Below, one piece after another: positions 18,080-25,595 of a stretch of 64,000 nt of DNA; position 1 is the first letter of the stretch, and the number at the start of each line of letters is the position of its first letter. Where the stretch lies: the NCBI RefSeq assembly GCF_014650875.1, contig NZ_BMVU01000005.1, positions 248,001-312,000 of the forward strand, given 5' to 3'. The notes beneath the pieces are model-generated. The model saw only the letters and a list, made by a program, of their open reading frames with translations, did no database searches and had not been told where the DNA came from. The position numbers were made by a program, and so were the translations under genes. The stretch is from Streptomyces minutiscleroticus. Lineage in GTDB: Bacteria; Actinomycetota; Actinomycetes; Streptomycetales; Streptomycetaceae.

Positions 18080-19231
18080 TCAGGCGTCGCCGTACTTGGA
18101 GTCGGCCGCCGGGTCGAGGGCGAGCCGGTAGCCGCGCTTGACGACCGTCTGGATCAGCCTGGACTCGCCGAGCGCCGTGCGCAGCCGGGCCATCGCCGTC
18201 TCCACCGCGTGCTCGTCGCGGCCCGCGCCGGGCAGCGCCCGCAGCAGGTCGGCCCGGGAGACCACCCACCCCGGGCGGCGGGCCAGCGCGCGCAGCAGCG
18301 CCATCCCGGCGGGCGGTACGGGCCGCAGCGCGCCGTCGACCAGCACCGCGTGCCCGCGGATCTCCACCCGGTGGCCGGCGACGGGCAGCGTACGGGCGCG
18401 GGAGGGCAGCTCCTGGCACAGCAGCTGGACCAGCGGGCCCAGCCGGAAGCGCTCGGGCTGCACGGTGTCGACGCCGCGGGCCTGCAGCGGCAGCGCGGTG
18501 ACCGGCCCGACGCAGGCGGGCAGCACGTCGTGGTGGAGGGCGGCGAGCAGCTCGGGCAGCAGTCCGCGGTCCTCGGCCCGGCCGATCAGGGACGCGGCGG
18601 CGGGGGCGCTGGTGAAGGTCAGCGCGTCCAGGCCGCGGGAGACGGTGGCGTCGAGCAGCCGGTCCACGGGCCCGAGGTCCTCCGGCGGCATCCACCGGTA
18701 CACGGGCACGCCGACGACCTCGGCGCCCGCGGCCCGCAGCGACTCCACGAAGCCGGGCAGCGGCTCGCCGTGCAGCTGGACGGCGACGCGCCGCCCGTCG
18801 ACGCCCTCGCCGAGCAGCCGGTCGAGCACCTCGGCCATGGACTCCGACGACGGGGACCACTCCTCGGTGAGCCCCGCGGCCCGGATGGCGCCCTTGACCT
18901 TGGGGCCGCGGGCGAGCAGCTCGACGCCGCGCAGCCGGTCGAGCAGGGCCTCGCCCAGCCCCCACCCCTCGGCGGCCTCGACCCAGCCGCGGAAGCCGAT
19001 GGCGGTGGTGGCGACCACGACGTCCGGGGCCCGGTCGATCAGCTCCTTGGTGGCGTCCAGCAGTTCGCCGTCGTCGGCGAGGGGCACGATGCGCAGGGCG
19101 GGCGCGTGCACGACCGCGGCCCCGCGCCGGCGCAGCAGGGCCCCGAGCTCGTCGGCGCGCCGGGCCGCCGTCACTCCGACGGTGAAGCCCGCGAGGGGCC
19201 CGTGGTCCGTTCGCTGCAGTTCGTCGTACAT
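18080..19231 (-). CDS. nnaR: Nitrate/nitrite assimilation regulator: HemD-like domain fused to an OmpR-type winged helix
   Basis: A 383-residue fusion. Residues about 10-265 match uroporphyrinogen-III synthase (ARRADELGALLRRRG; LLARGPKVKGAIRAAG; ALTFTSAPAAASLI). Residues about 280-375 form a winged helix of the response-regulator type (VLVDGALRPVPPAGMALLRAL; DEHAVETAMARLRTALGESRLIQTVVKRGYRL). In S. coelicolor the equivalent, NnaR, is a regulator of nitrate and nitrite assimilation that works with GlnR. The adjoining narK gene, in the same orientation and upstream, fits. The HemD part may act as a sensor rather than an enzyme. Confidence 0.88.
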   Translation of the reverse strand: MYDELQRTDHGPLAGFTVGVTAARRADELGALLRRRGAAVVHAPALRIVPLADDGELLDATKELIDRAPDVVVATTAIGFRGWVEAAEGWGLGEALLDRLRGVELLARGPKVKGAIRAAGLTEEWSPSSESMAEVLDRLLGEGVDGRRVAVQLHGEPLPGFVESLRAAGAEVVGVPVYRWMPPEDLGPVDRLLDATVSRGLDALTFTSAPAAASLIGRAEDRGLLPELLAALHHDVLPACVGPVTALPLQARGVDTVQPERFRLGPLVQLLCQELPSRARTLPVAGHRVEIRGHAVLVDGALRPVPPAGMALLRALARRPGWVVSRADLLRALPGAGRDEHAVETAMARLRTALGESRLIQTVVKRGYRLALDPAADSKYGDA

Positions 19232-19331
19232 GAGGGTCGTCCCGCGGCTAGAGAGGAGTGCGTCGGCAGTCGGACGAGCCTGTCAACGGCGCGTGACAGG
19301 CCCGGTTCGACTCTATGTCGCCCGTGTTACG

Positions 19332-20711
19332 TCACACCTCCGCGTAGCTGAGCTGCGACTTCGTACCCGGAGCGGGTGCGGCGGCCTTCCCGCCGATCGG
19401 GCGGCGAAGGTATACGGCCCAGGTCACCGCGAAACAGGCGGCGTAGAAGGCGAGGAAGGCCACGAAGGCGCCGGTGCCGGAACCGTAGGAGAGGAAGGAC
19501 TGCCGGAAGGCGAGGTTGATGCCGACGCCGCCGAGCGCGCCGACGGCCCCGATGAGCCCCATGGAGGCCCCGGACAGCCGCCGCCCGTACGCAGCGGCCT
19601 CCTCTCCGCGCAACCCCTTCGCCTGCGCCTTCGCCTGGAAGATCCCGGGGATCATCTTGTAGGTGGAGCCGTTGCCGAGCCCGCTGAGGACGAACAGCAC
19701 GACGAAGACGGCGACGAAGACGGGCAGCGAGTCCTGCATGCCGGCGACGATGAGCAGGGCGGTGGCGGCGGCCATGCCGACGTAGTTGTAGAGGGTGATG
19801 CGGGCGCCGCCGTACCGGTCGGCGAGCCACCCGCCCACGGGCCGGATCAGGGACCCGAGCAGCGGCCCGATGAAGGTCAGGTACGCGGCCTGCAGCGGGG
19901 TCCGCCCGAACTGGTTCTGCAGCACCATCCCGAAGGCGAAGCTGTAGCCGATGAACGACCCGAACGTCCCGACGTAGAGGAAGGACATGATCCAGGTGTG
20001 CCCCTCGCGGGCGGCGTCCCGGGCGGCGCCGGTGTCGTTCTTCACGGACGCGAGGTTGTCCATGAAGAGCGCGGCGAGGACGGCGGCGAGGAGGATGAAC
20101 GGGATGTAGATCCCGAGCAGCACGCGCGGCCCGCCGCTCGCCCCGATGATCGCGAGCGCGATCAGCTGGATGACCGGGACGCCGATGTTGCCGCCGCCGG
20201 CGTTGAGCCCGAGGGCCCACCCCTTCCTGCGCAGCGGGAAGAAGGCGTTGATGTTGGTCATGGAGGAGGCGAAGTTGCCGCCGCCGATGCCCGCGAGGAC
20301 GCCGACGATCAGGAAGGTCGAGAAGGAGGTGCCCGGCTCCATCACCGTGAAGGCGGCGACGGTCGGGACGAGCAGCAGACCGGCGGAGACGATCGTCCAG
20401 TTCCGCCCGCCGAAGAGCGCGACGGCGAAGGTGTAGGGCACCCGCACGACGGCGCCGACGAGGGTCACCATCGAGGTGAGCAGGAACTTGTCGGCGGGGG
20501 TGAGCCCGTACTCCGGCCCCATGAAGAGGACGAGCACGGACCACAGCGTCCAGACCGAGAACCCGATGTGCTCGGAGAGGACGGAGAAGAGGAGGTTCCG
20601 GTTGGCGATCCTCTCGCCCTTCTCCTTCCAGAAGGCCTCGTCCTCCGGGTCCCACTGCTCGATCCAGCGGCCCCCCTTGCGCGATGCGGTGCTGCTGCTC
20701 GGGGCTGTCAT
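19332..20711 (-). CDS. narK: Nitrate/nitrite transporter, MFS NarK family
   Basis: A 459-residue transporter with 12 expected membrane segments. The nitrate signature regions GIGGGNFASSMTNINAFFPLRRKG (around residues 150-170) and GLGNGSTYKMIP (around 340) identify the NarK/NNP family. The start at 20711 has a perfect GGAGG 6 nt upstream and gives an acidic cytoplasmic N-terminus (IEQWDPEDEAFWKEKGE) common in actinomycete NarK. It precedes nnaR by 100 nt. A GlnR-like half box and a palindrome lie just upstream. Confidence 0.93.
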   Translation of the reverse strand: MTAPSSSTASRKGGRWIEQWDPEDEAFWKEKGERIANRNLLFSVLSEHIGFSVWTLWSVLVLFMGPEYGLTPADKFLLTSMVTLVGAVVRVPYTFAVALFGGRNWTIVSAGLLLVPTVAAFTVMEPGTSFSTFLIVGVLAGIGGGNFASSMTNINAFFPLRRKGWALGLNAGGGNIGVPVIQLIALAIIGASGGPRVLLGIYIPFILLAAVLAALFMDNLASVKNDTGAARDAAREGHTWIMSFLYVGTFGSFIGYSFAFGMVLQNQFGRTPLQAAYLTFIGPLLGSLIRPVGGWLADRYGGARITLYNYVGMAAATALLIVAGMQDSLPVFVAVFVVLFVLSGLGNGSTYKMIPGIFQAKAQAKGLRGEEAAAYGRRLSGASMGLIGAVGALGGVGINLAFRQSFLSYGSGTGAFVAFLAFYAACFAVTWAVYLRRPIGGKAAAPAPGTKSQLSYAEV

Positions 20712-20735
20712 CTCACGCCTCCACGTGCTCCACGT

Positions 20736-20787
20736 ATCACCGGGTGGTGATCCTGAAGGTAGGGAGGGCGCGTTTCCGCGCTGTGGC
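20736..20787 (-). promoter_or_regulatory. Candidate regulatory sites upstream of narK
   Basis: Two elements are visible. ATCACCGGGTGGTGAT (20736-20751) is an inverted repeat with 6-bp arms, 25 nt upstream of the start. On the minus strand GCCAC-N6-GAAAC (20772-20787) matches the actinomycete GlnR box half (GTnAC-N6-GAAAC) at all fixed positions but one. The nitrate transporter context makes nitrogen control by GlnR and NnaR plausible. Confidence 0.35.
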
Positions 20788-20866
20788 TGCGGGTGACCGC
20801 GGTGGAACGTTGCTCTCACGGCGGGCGGGGGCGGGGTGAGAGGTCGGGACGGCTCGGCGTCCGCTC

Positions 20867-20901
20867 AGCCCGACTCCGGTTAGCCTAAATGGAGTCGGGC
20901 T
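20867..20901. repeat. 11-bp inverted repeat enclosing an iron-box-like core
   Basis: AGCCCGACTCC (20867-20877) pairs with GGAGTCGGGCT (20891-20901). The 13-nt loop contains GGTTAGCCTAA, which resembles the core of DmdR/IdeR iron boxes. It lies between narK and a gene remnant, so it could be a hairpin terminator or a regulatory site left from a lost gene. Confidence 0.35.
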
Positions 20902-20914
20902 AGACGTTTCCCTG

Positions 20915-21064
20915 TCACCGGCTGACACTCTCCGTGACATTTCTGCCGTACCGGCCGCCCGCCGGTGCGGTCAGCCGCAGTGAGGCGAGCCCTCTCGTAT
21001 GGCGGTAGGCGTTGGTGACCAGCTCGGACACCAGCAGCTTCACCACATCGGCGACTTCACGAGC
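20915..21064 (-). pseudogene. Remnant of a small ATP-binding (HATPase_c, RsbW-like) regulator
   Basis: Only about 45 codons remain: AREVADVVKLLVSELVTNAY followed by RHTRGLASLRLTAP and a stop. This is the N-box helix region (ELVTNAYRHT) of the SpoIIAB/RsbW-like ATPases that are abundant in Streptomyces. Upstream of residue AREV (at 21064) the similarity ends abruptly, and the opposite strand becomes a fragment of an XRE/DUF5753 gene. The N-terminus and most of the ATP site are missing, so it cannot function. Confidence 0.7.
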
Positions 21065-21078
21065 ACCGTGGCGACTCC

Positions 21079-21353
21079 ACGAGCAGCGAGCTGGACAAGG
21101 CCACCGTCCTGGTGATCCCCTTCGGGCAGACGGGCTTTCCCTCCTCGGGGCAGCCCGTCGCCTACGCGCACGGGCCGATTCCTCCGCTCGGCACCGTGGC
21201 CCTGGACACCGACCACGGCTGTGAGTTCCTCGACGCCGAAGCACGACCGGATCGCTACCGCCGTGTACCGGACCGGATGGAATCCCGAGCCCCGCCCGAC
21301 GCGCAGTCCCGGGACCTCGTCCGCCGCATGCCCGAGACCTCTGAGGAGCCGCA
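21079..21353 (+). pseudogene. C-terminal remnant of an XRE-family DUF5753 regulator
   Basis: The plus-strand frame reads SELDKATVLVIPFGQTGFPS, then AYAHGPIPPLGTVALDTDHG and RYRRVPDRMESR. This is the DUF5753 (Scr1) ligand-like domain typical of Streptomyces helix-turn-helix proteins that precede DUF397 genes. The DNA-binding domain and most of the protein are gone, and the usual stop before the DUF397 start is lost. The break point at about 21065-21078 coincides with the end of the opposing ATP-binding remnant. Confidence 0.7.
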
Positions 21354-21543
21354 GTGCCCGAACTCGCCTGGCAGAAGTCGGCCTACAGCGCCAAAGCCGC
21401 ACTGCCTTGAGGCAGCCGCCACCCCGACGCCGTCCGCATACGCGACCCGAAGAACGCCGACGGCTCCCGACTCGCCGTCGCTCCCCCGTCTGGGCGAACT
21501 TTCTCGCGTACGCCGTCGTTCCGCCGGCCCCGGCGCGCGGCTG
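21354..21543 (+). pseudogene. DUF397 gene remnant with an internal stop and frameshift
   Basis: GTG at 21354 follows GAGGAG and begins VPELAWQKSAYSAKAALP, a clear DUF397 opening (W-x-K-S-x-Y-S). A stop then interrupts the frame; the same frame continues VRIRDPKNADGSRLAV, and the closing WANFLAYAV is found in another frame. The gene is therefore broken twice. DUF397 proteins normally pair with the XRE/DUF5753 regulator, whose remnant lies immediately upstream. Confidence 0.7.
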
Positions 21544-21622
21544 AGCCGGGCTCCGCGCGGACGGTGGAAGGGGGCTCGCCGTTGCGGTGCCTACGGTCCC
21601 CCTCGCCGCCGCCCGGTGAGGA

Positions 21623-22426
21623 TCAGCGCAGGACGAGCAGGACGGCCAGCGCGACGAGCAGCGAATCGATCCGGTCCAGCAGACCACCGGAGCCGGGCAG
21701 CCAGCGGCCGGCGTCCTTGGCCTGCGCACCTCTTTTGACCATGGATTCGAGGAGGTCCCCGACCGGACCGCCCACTGCCACCGCCACCGCCGTCGGCCAG
21801 CTCAGTGCGGACAGCAGGGCGAGCACGCCGAGGCCGGCCGCGGCCCCGGCCAGGGTTCCGCTCCACCTCTTGGCCGGTGACAGGGGCGAAAGCCGGGGTC
21901 CGCCGATCCTCCGGCCGACGAAGTACGCCACGATGTCGGCGATCGAGACCGCGACGAACAGCGCAAGCGCGCTCGCGCCGAGCGGCACGAGCGCGGCCAG
22001 CACCCCGAGCCAGGACAACCCGAGCAGCCCGGCGCCGAGCCGGTGCAGACCGTAATCGGTGTCGCCGGCCAGGAGCGGCACCGCGGCCACCGCGAGCGCT
22101 CCGGCTGCGGCCGCCCGGAGCACCTGTCCGGGCGCCAGCCAGGCGGCCAGCACCACGCCTGTCACCGCCGCGGCCAGCACCACCCGGTCCGTCCGTCCCA
22201 GCCGCATCAGCCCGCCGAACTCCAGCGAGGCGATCACTCCAGCCGCGCCGGCGACGGCCGCGGCTCCCGGTCGGCCCAGCCAGAACGCACCGGTGACCAG
22301 TGGTACCCCGACCGCCCAGGCGCACCACCGGACCATCAACTCGCGGCGCCGGGATGCCGCCACCGCGACGCCGCCCAGCGCCAGTGCCCCGCCGAGGTAG
22401 GGCATCAGCGACGTCGCAGTGATCAC
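21623..22426 (-). CDS. CdsA-like phosphatidate cytidylyltransferase
   Basis: A 267-residue polytopic membrane protein of the CDP-diglyceride synthetase family, which activates phosphatidate (or a related lipid phosphate) with CTP. The signature is at the C-terminus: SMVKRGAQAKD, then LPGSGGLLDRID, where the usual PGHGG has Ser for His. About eight membrane segments precede it, and SPAKRWSGTLAG is the other conserved loop. The GTG at 22426 overlaps the stop of the GNAT-aminotransferase gene by 4 bp, so this is a dedicated copy rather than the housekeeping cdsA, which in Streptomyces usually sits near frr. The substrate is unknown. Confidence 0.85.
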   Translation of the reverse strand: MITATSLMPYLGGALALGGVAVAASRRRELMVRWCAWAVGVPLVTGAFWLGRPGAAAVAGAAGVIASLEFGGLMRLGRTDRVVLAAAVTGVVLAAWLAPGQVLRAAAAGALAVAAVPLLAGDTDYGLHRLGAGLLGLSWLGVLAALVPLGASALALFVAVSIADIVAYFVGRRIGGPRLSPLSPAKRWSGTLAGAAAGLGVLALLSALSWPTAVAVAVGGPVGDLLESMVKRGAQAKDAGRWLPGSGGLLDRIDSLLVALAVLLVLR

Positions 22427-24204
22427 CGGACGGGTCCGGCAGCCGCAACGGACCGGGGCGTCGCGACAAGCGGGGCCGGTCCTGGCCTCAGCTCGTCCAG
22501 GGCGGCCCGGAAGGCGGCCACGACGCGTGCGTTCCCTGCGGTGTCCTTGACCGCGATGCGTACGGTGCGCCCCTCGTACTGCGGCGACAACGGTGACAGG
22601 TCGCGCAGGTACACGTCGTGGCGGCGGCACGCGTCCACCAGTTGGGCGGCACTCGGTCCGCCGGACGGCAGGGTCACGGTCAGGAAATTCGCCACGGCCT
22701 CCTCGACCGCCACGTACTCGTCCGCCCCGGCCAGGCCGGCGGCCAGCTGCCGGCGCAGCGCGTGGGTGCGGAGCCAGCGGTCACCGTAGTACGCCGGATC
22801 GCGCAGGGCTGCCACCGCGGCCAGCTGCGCCGGAAGGCTGACCGGCCAGGGCGGCGTCCATCGGCGCAGCTGCGCCGCGGTGGTCGGCTCGGCCACCAGA
22901 TACGCGGCCCGCATGCCGGAGAGCGCGTACATCTTGGACAGTGAGGTGCACACCACCACACGCGGGTCCGTCACGGCGAGGCCGGCGAGCGATTCGTCCG
23001 GGTCGACGTAGCCCAGGTACGCCTCGTCGATCCACCAGCGGGTGCAGGCCGGCGCGGCGGCGATCAGCGCGCGCAGCCGCACGGCCGGCAGATGGCGTCC
23101 GGTCGGGTTGTTCGGGTTGACCACCACCACGAGGTCGTAGCGGCCGGAGCCGACGGCGGCGGCCAGCCGGTCCGGATCGATCCGCCAGCCATCCTCACGG
23201 CTCAACCGGAATCGGTCCGTCCTGCATCCGATCACCCTCTCCGTGACATGGGCGTACTCGCCGTAGCCGGGATCCATCAGCAGCACCCTGCTCCGCGGGG
23301 TCAACCACCGGCCGAACGCTCTGAAGATCAGGTCGGACGAGCCGGCGCCGACCGCGAGTGTCTCCGCCGGCAGCGTCCGGGCCGCGGCGATCTCCGCCAG
23401 CAGGCCCTCGGCACCGGCCGGCGGTGAGGTCCGCGCGGCCCAGCCCGGATCCTCCGTGAGCACGGCCCGTACCCCCGGGGCCGGCGGGAACCAGGCGTCC
23501 AGCACGTCGGCCGCGACCACCTCGTGACGCCGGTGCAGATTGCGGAAGTCCGTGCCGACGGCGGTGAATGAGGCACCTCCGTGCTCGCAGCCGTCCGATC
23601 TGGGCGCGAACGGCACGTCCAGCCGCCAGTCCACCGTGGAACGCAGCCGTTCCAGCGGGGTGGCGTAACGGTCCGTCGCAAGCTTCGTCAGTTCGGCCAC
23701 GTCGCCGGTCAGCACCTCGAACGTCACCGCGCCGCTACGGACGGTACGGCCGACCGGACGCAGGCCGGCGGCCAGGTACATGCTGAGCAACTCGGTGCGC
23801 CCCATCGCCACCACCCGGCGACCGCCCCGGGCGGCAATCCAGCGCAGCGCCGCGTACATCAGCAGTGGTGCCGCCGCGGAGCCCCGCCAGCGCGGCTCGA
23901 CGGTGAGGATACGCACCTCGAACATATCGTCCTCGGCCAGCAGCGGCAGCTCCTCACGGGTCAGGTACTTGTCCAGCCCGTACTGCCCGAGCCAGGGCGG
24001 CGTCAGGCTGACGAAACCGACCCGGGCCCTGCCCCGCGCCGCGACCAGATAGACGTTGTCGCCGTCCAGTCCGTCGCGGAGCCGCCCGGCCGGATCCGGC
24101 GCATGCTGGCCCAGCTCCTGTGCGTACACCCGGTGGCGCAGTTCGTGGATCCACTCGAGGTCCCCCGGAGTGGCGGTGCGTAACTGCAGCGGGTCGTGAC
24201 CCAT
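22423..24204 (-). CDS. Fusion of a GNAT acyltransferase domain with a class I/II (HisC/CobD-like) PLP aminotransferase
   Basis: A 593-residue bifunctional protein. Residues 1-165 are a GNAT fold: LRTATPGDLEWIHELRHRVY, the EVRILTVEPRWRGSAAAPLL acyl-CoA region and YLAAGLRPVGRTV. Residues about 230-575 are a fold-type I PLP enzyme with VNPNNPTG, WIDEAYLGYV and SLSKMYALSGMRAAY, where Lys424 should bind PLP. The closest fold relatives I recognise are histidinol-phosphate aminotransferase and threonine-phosphate decarboxylase. AGAGAGG precedes the ATG. Coupling to a CdsA-like gene suggests an amino-alcohol phosphate or acylated amine used in a lipid. The reaction is not determinable from sequence. 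Confidence 0.85.
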   Translation of the reverse strand: MGHDPLQLRTATPGDLEWIHELRHRVYAQELGQHAPDPAGRLRDGLDGDNVYLVAARGRARVGFVSLTPPWLGQYGLDKYLTREELPLLAEDDMFEVRILTVEPRWRGSAAAPLLMYAALRWIAARGGRRVVAMGRTELLSMYLAAGLRPVGRTVRSGAVTFEVLTGDVAELTKLATDRYATPLERLRSTVDWRLDVPFAPRSDGCEHGGASFTAVGTDFRNLHRRHEVVAADVLDAWFPPAPGVRAVLTEDPGWAARTSPPAGAEGLLAEIAAARTLPAETLAVGAGSSDLIFRAFGRWLTPRSRVLLMDPGYGEYAHVTERVIGCRTDRFRLSREDGWRIDPDRLAAAVGSGRYDLVVVVNPNNPTGRHLPAVRLRALIAAAPACTRWWIDEAYLGYVDPDESLAGLAVTDPRVVVCTSLSKMYALSGMRAAYLVAEPTTAAQLRRWTPPWPVSLPAQLAAVAALRDPAYYGDRWLRTHALRRQLAAGLAGADEYVAVEEAVANFLTVTLPSGGPSAAQLVDACRRHDVYLRDLSPLSPQYEGRTVRIAVKDTAGNARVVAAFRAALDELRPGPAPLVATPRSVAAAGPVR

Positions 24205-24297
24205 GAATACCTCTCTTGGCGTGGAAGCGCTTCATCGCGGGAGAGACGGACCGGCCGCACCGGGAACGAACGATCCGGCCGACCGGTCCTGCGCCCC

Positions 24298-25053
24298 TCA
24301 GGCTGCCGCGTGCGGTTCCCTCCGGATCCTGTGTGCGAGCCGACCGATCAGCACGGCGTTGAGCAGTCCGGACAGGGCGGTACCAGTGGTGAAGACCAAC
24401 GGGCTCAGCCAGGAGAACGAGGGAACCCAGTCGACGGGTGCCGCCAGTACGGAGGCGACGATGCCGAGCGGCGCCGTGGTGACGAGCGGCCAGATCCCGG
24501 CGAACCCCGGGTCCTGCGACAAGTAGGCGGCGTACAGGAAGAACCCCAGCGACGCCACCACCACGGCGAGGTATCCGCGCGCGAGCCAGTTGTCCACCGC
24601 GGGCGCCAGCAAGGTCCGAACCCCCCGCGGGCGGGGAGCCGCGGAACGCGCCGTGTCCGCTCCCTCCCGCCAGGAGGGGTGTGGGACGTGCGGGCGGGAA
24701 GCGCGCACGTCGGGCGGCGTGGCGGTCACGGACCCCTTGGTGAGGCCGCCGAGCATGGCGGCGTTCACGAGGGCGCACACCAGGAGCCAGGCGACCCAGG
24801 AACCGACGGCCAGCGCCTCGACCGCCGTGCCGCCCTCGGTTCCCGGACCGAAGGGGAGGACCACGGCCAGGAAGGAGAGTGGAGCGGTGAGCAGCAGGGG
24901 GATCAGGTCGAGACCGCCCTCCGGGAAAAGGAACACGGCCAAGACCGAGGCGGCGAGGACGGCCAGATAACCCCGGGCGGCCCGGTTGCCCGTGGCGAGC
25001 TTCAGGAGCCGGTGCAGACGCGGGAGGCGGAACGGGCGGGAGGCGTGCGGCAT
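24298..25053 (-). CDS. SCO4225-family membrane protein with an internal duplication
   Basis: A 251-residue membrane protein built of two similar halves. The first has ARGYLAVLAASVLAVFLFP and LIPLLLTAPLSFLAVVL (residues about 25-110); the second has ARGYLAVVVASLGFFLYAAY and IWPLVTTAPLGIVASVLAAP (about 155-240). A polar linker of about 45 residues joins them. Each half has three hydrophobic stretches. The family is known only as SCO4225-like and has no function I know of; single-domain versions are usual. AAGGAA precedes the ATG. It lies 93 nt upstream of the GNAT-aminotransferase gene in the same direction and may share its transcript. Confidence 0.75.
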   Translation of the reverse strand: MPHASRPFRLPRLHRLLKLATGNRAARGYLAVLAASVLAVFLFPEGGLDLIPLLLTAPLSFLAVVLPFGPGTEGGTAVEALAVGSWVAWLLVCALVNAAMLGGLTKGSVTATPPDVRASRPHVPHPSWREGADTARSAAPRPRGVRTLLAPAVDNWLARGYLAVVVASLGFFLYAAYLSQDPGFAGIWPLVTTAPLGIVASVLAAPVDWVPSFSWLSPLVFTTGTALSGLLNAVLIGRLAHRIRREPHAAA

Positions 25054-25595
25054 CGCGGGTTCCTTCGGGTCGGTCCGGGATCGGCGTTCCCTACGATGGC
25101 CCTGGAAGCACACCCAGACATGAGTACAAGTACTCAGCTCCGTACGGGAGTTTCAGGACGTACCGGAGTTCCGCCTGTGGCATGCCGTGCGGAGTGGGCT
25201 CGACCACCGCACCGGGGCGGACACCATGGGCAAGCGACTGCCGACAGGACGGAGCCGGCCGCCCGCCGGGCACCCTCGAACCGCGCCTCACTCATGCAAC
25301 GCGCAAGTGATCAGGGCCACATTTACCTGCGGTCGCTTCATTTGATTCACGACTGCGAACCATGGACCCATGAGGGGACAACGGCGGAGCAGGCAACCGC
25401 ATCACGGATTGTTCCCGCCCCACCACCCACCGCACAGAGGGCGCGCCCGATCTACCATCCTTTATCCGTATTTGACGGTTTTCACTGCCGCAACCAATCG
25501 GATCCCCCACCTCCCCTTACTAACCCTTGCGGAAGCTCTTACAAGTACTTTACGTTACCTCGCGATCACTCAAAGGATCTTCACAGGGGGGACTT
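25054..25595. other. Divergent intergenic region with a palindrome
   Basis: About 540 bases between divergent genes. The part from 25380 to 25590 is clearly more A+T rich than the rest of the window, as in strong regulatory regions of laterally acquired genes. I see no gene. Possible promoter boxes for the phospholipase gene are TTGACG (25472-25477) and a weaker TTGCGG (25527-25532) with TACGTT (25551-25556), but neither pair is convincing. Confidence 0.4.
25121..25136. promoter_or_regulatory. Palindromic operator-like site upstream of the SCO4225-like gene
   Basis: TGAGTACAAGTACTCA has 7-bp perfect arms around a central AA. It lies 68 nt upstream of the membrane protein start. TetR and related repressors use sites of this form. 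No regulator gene is adjacent. Confidence 0.4.
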
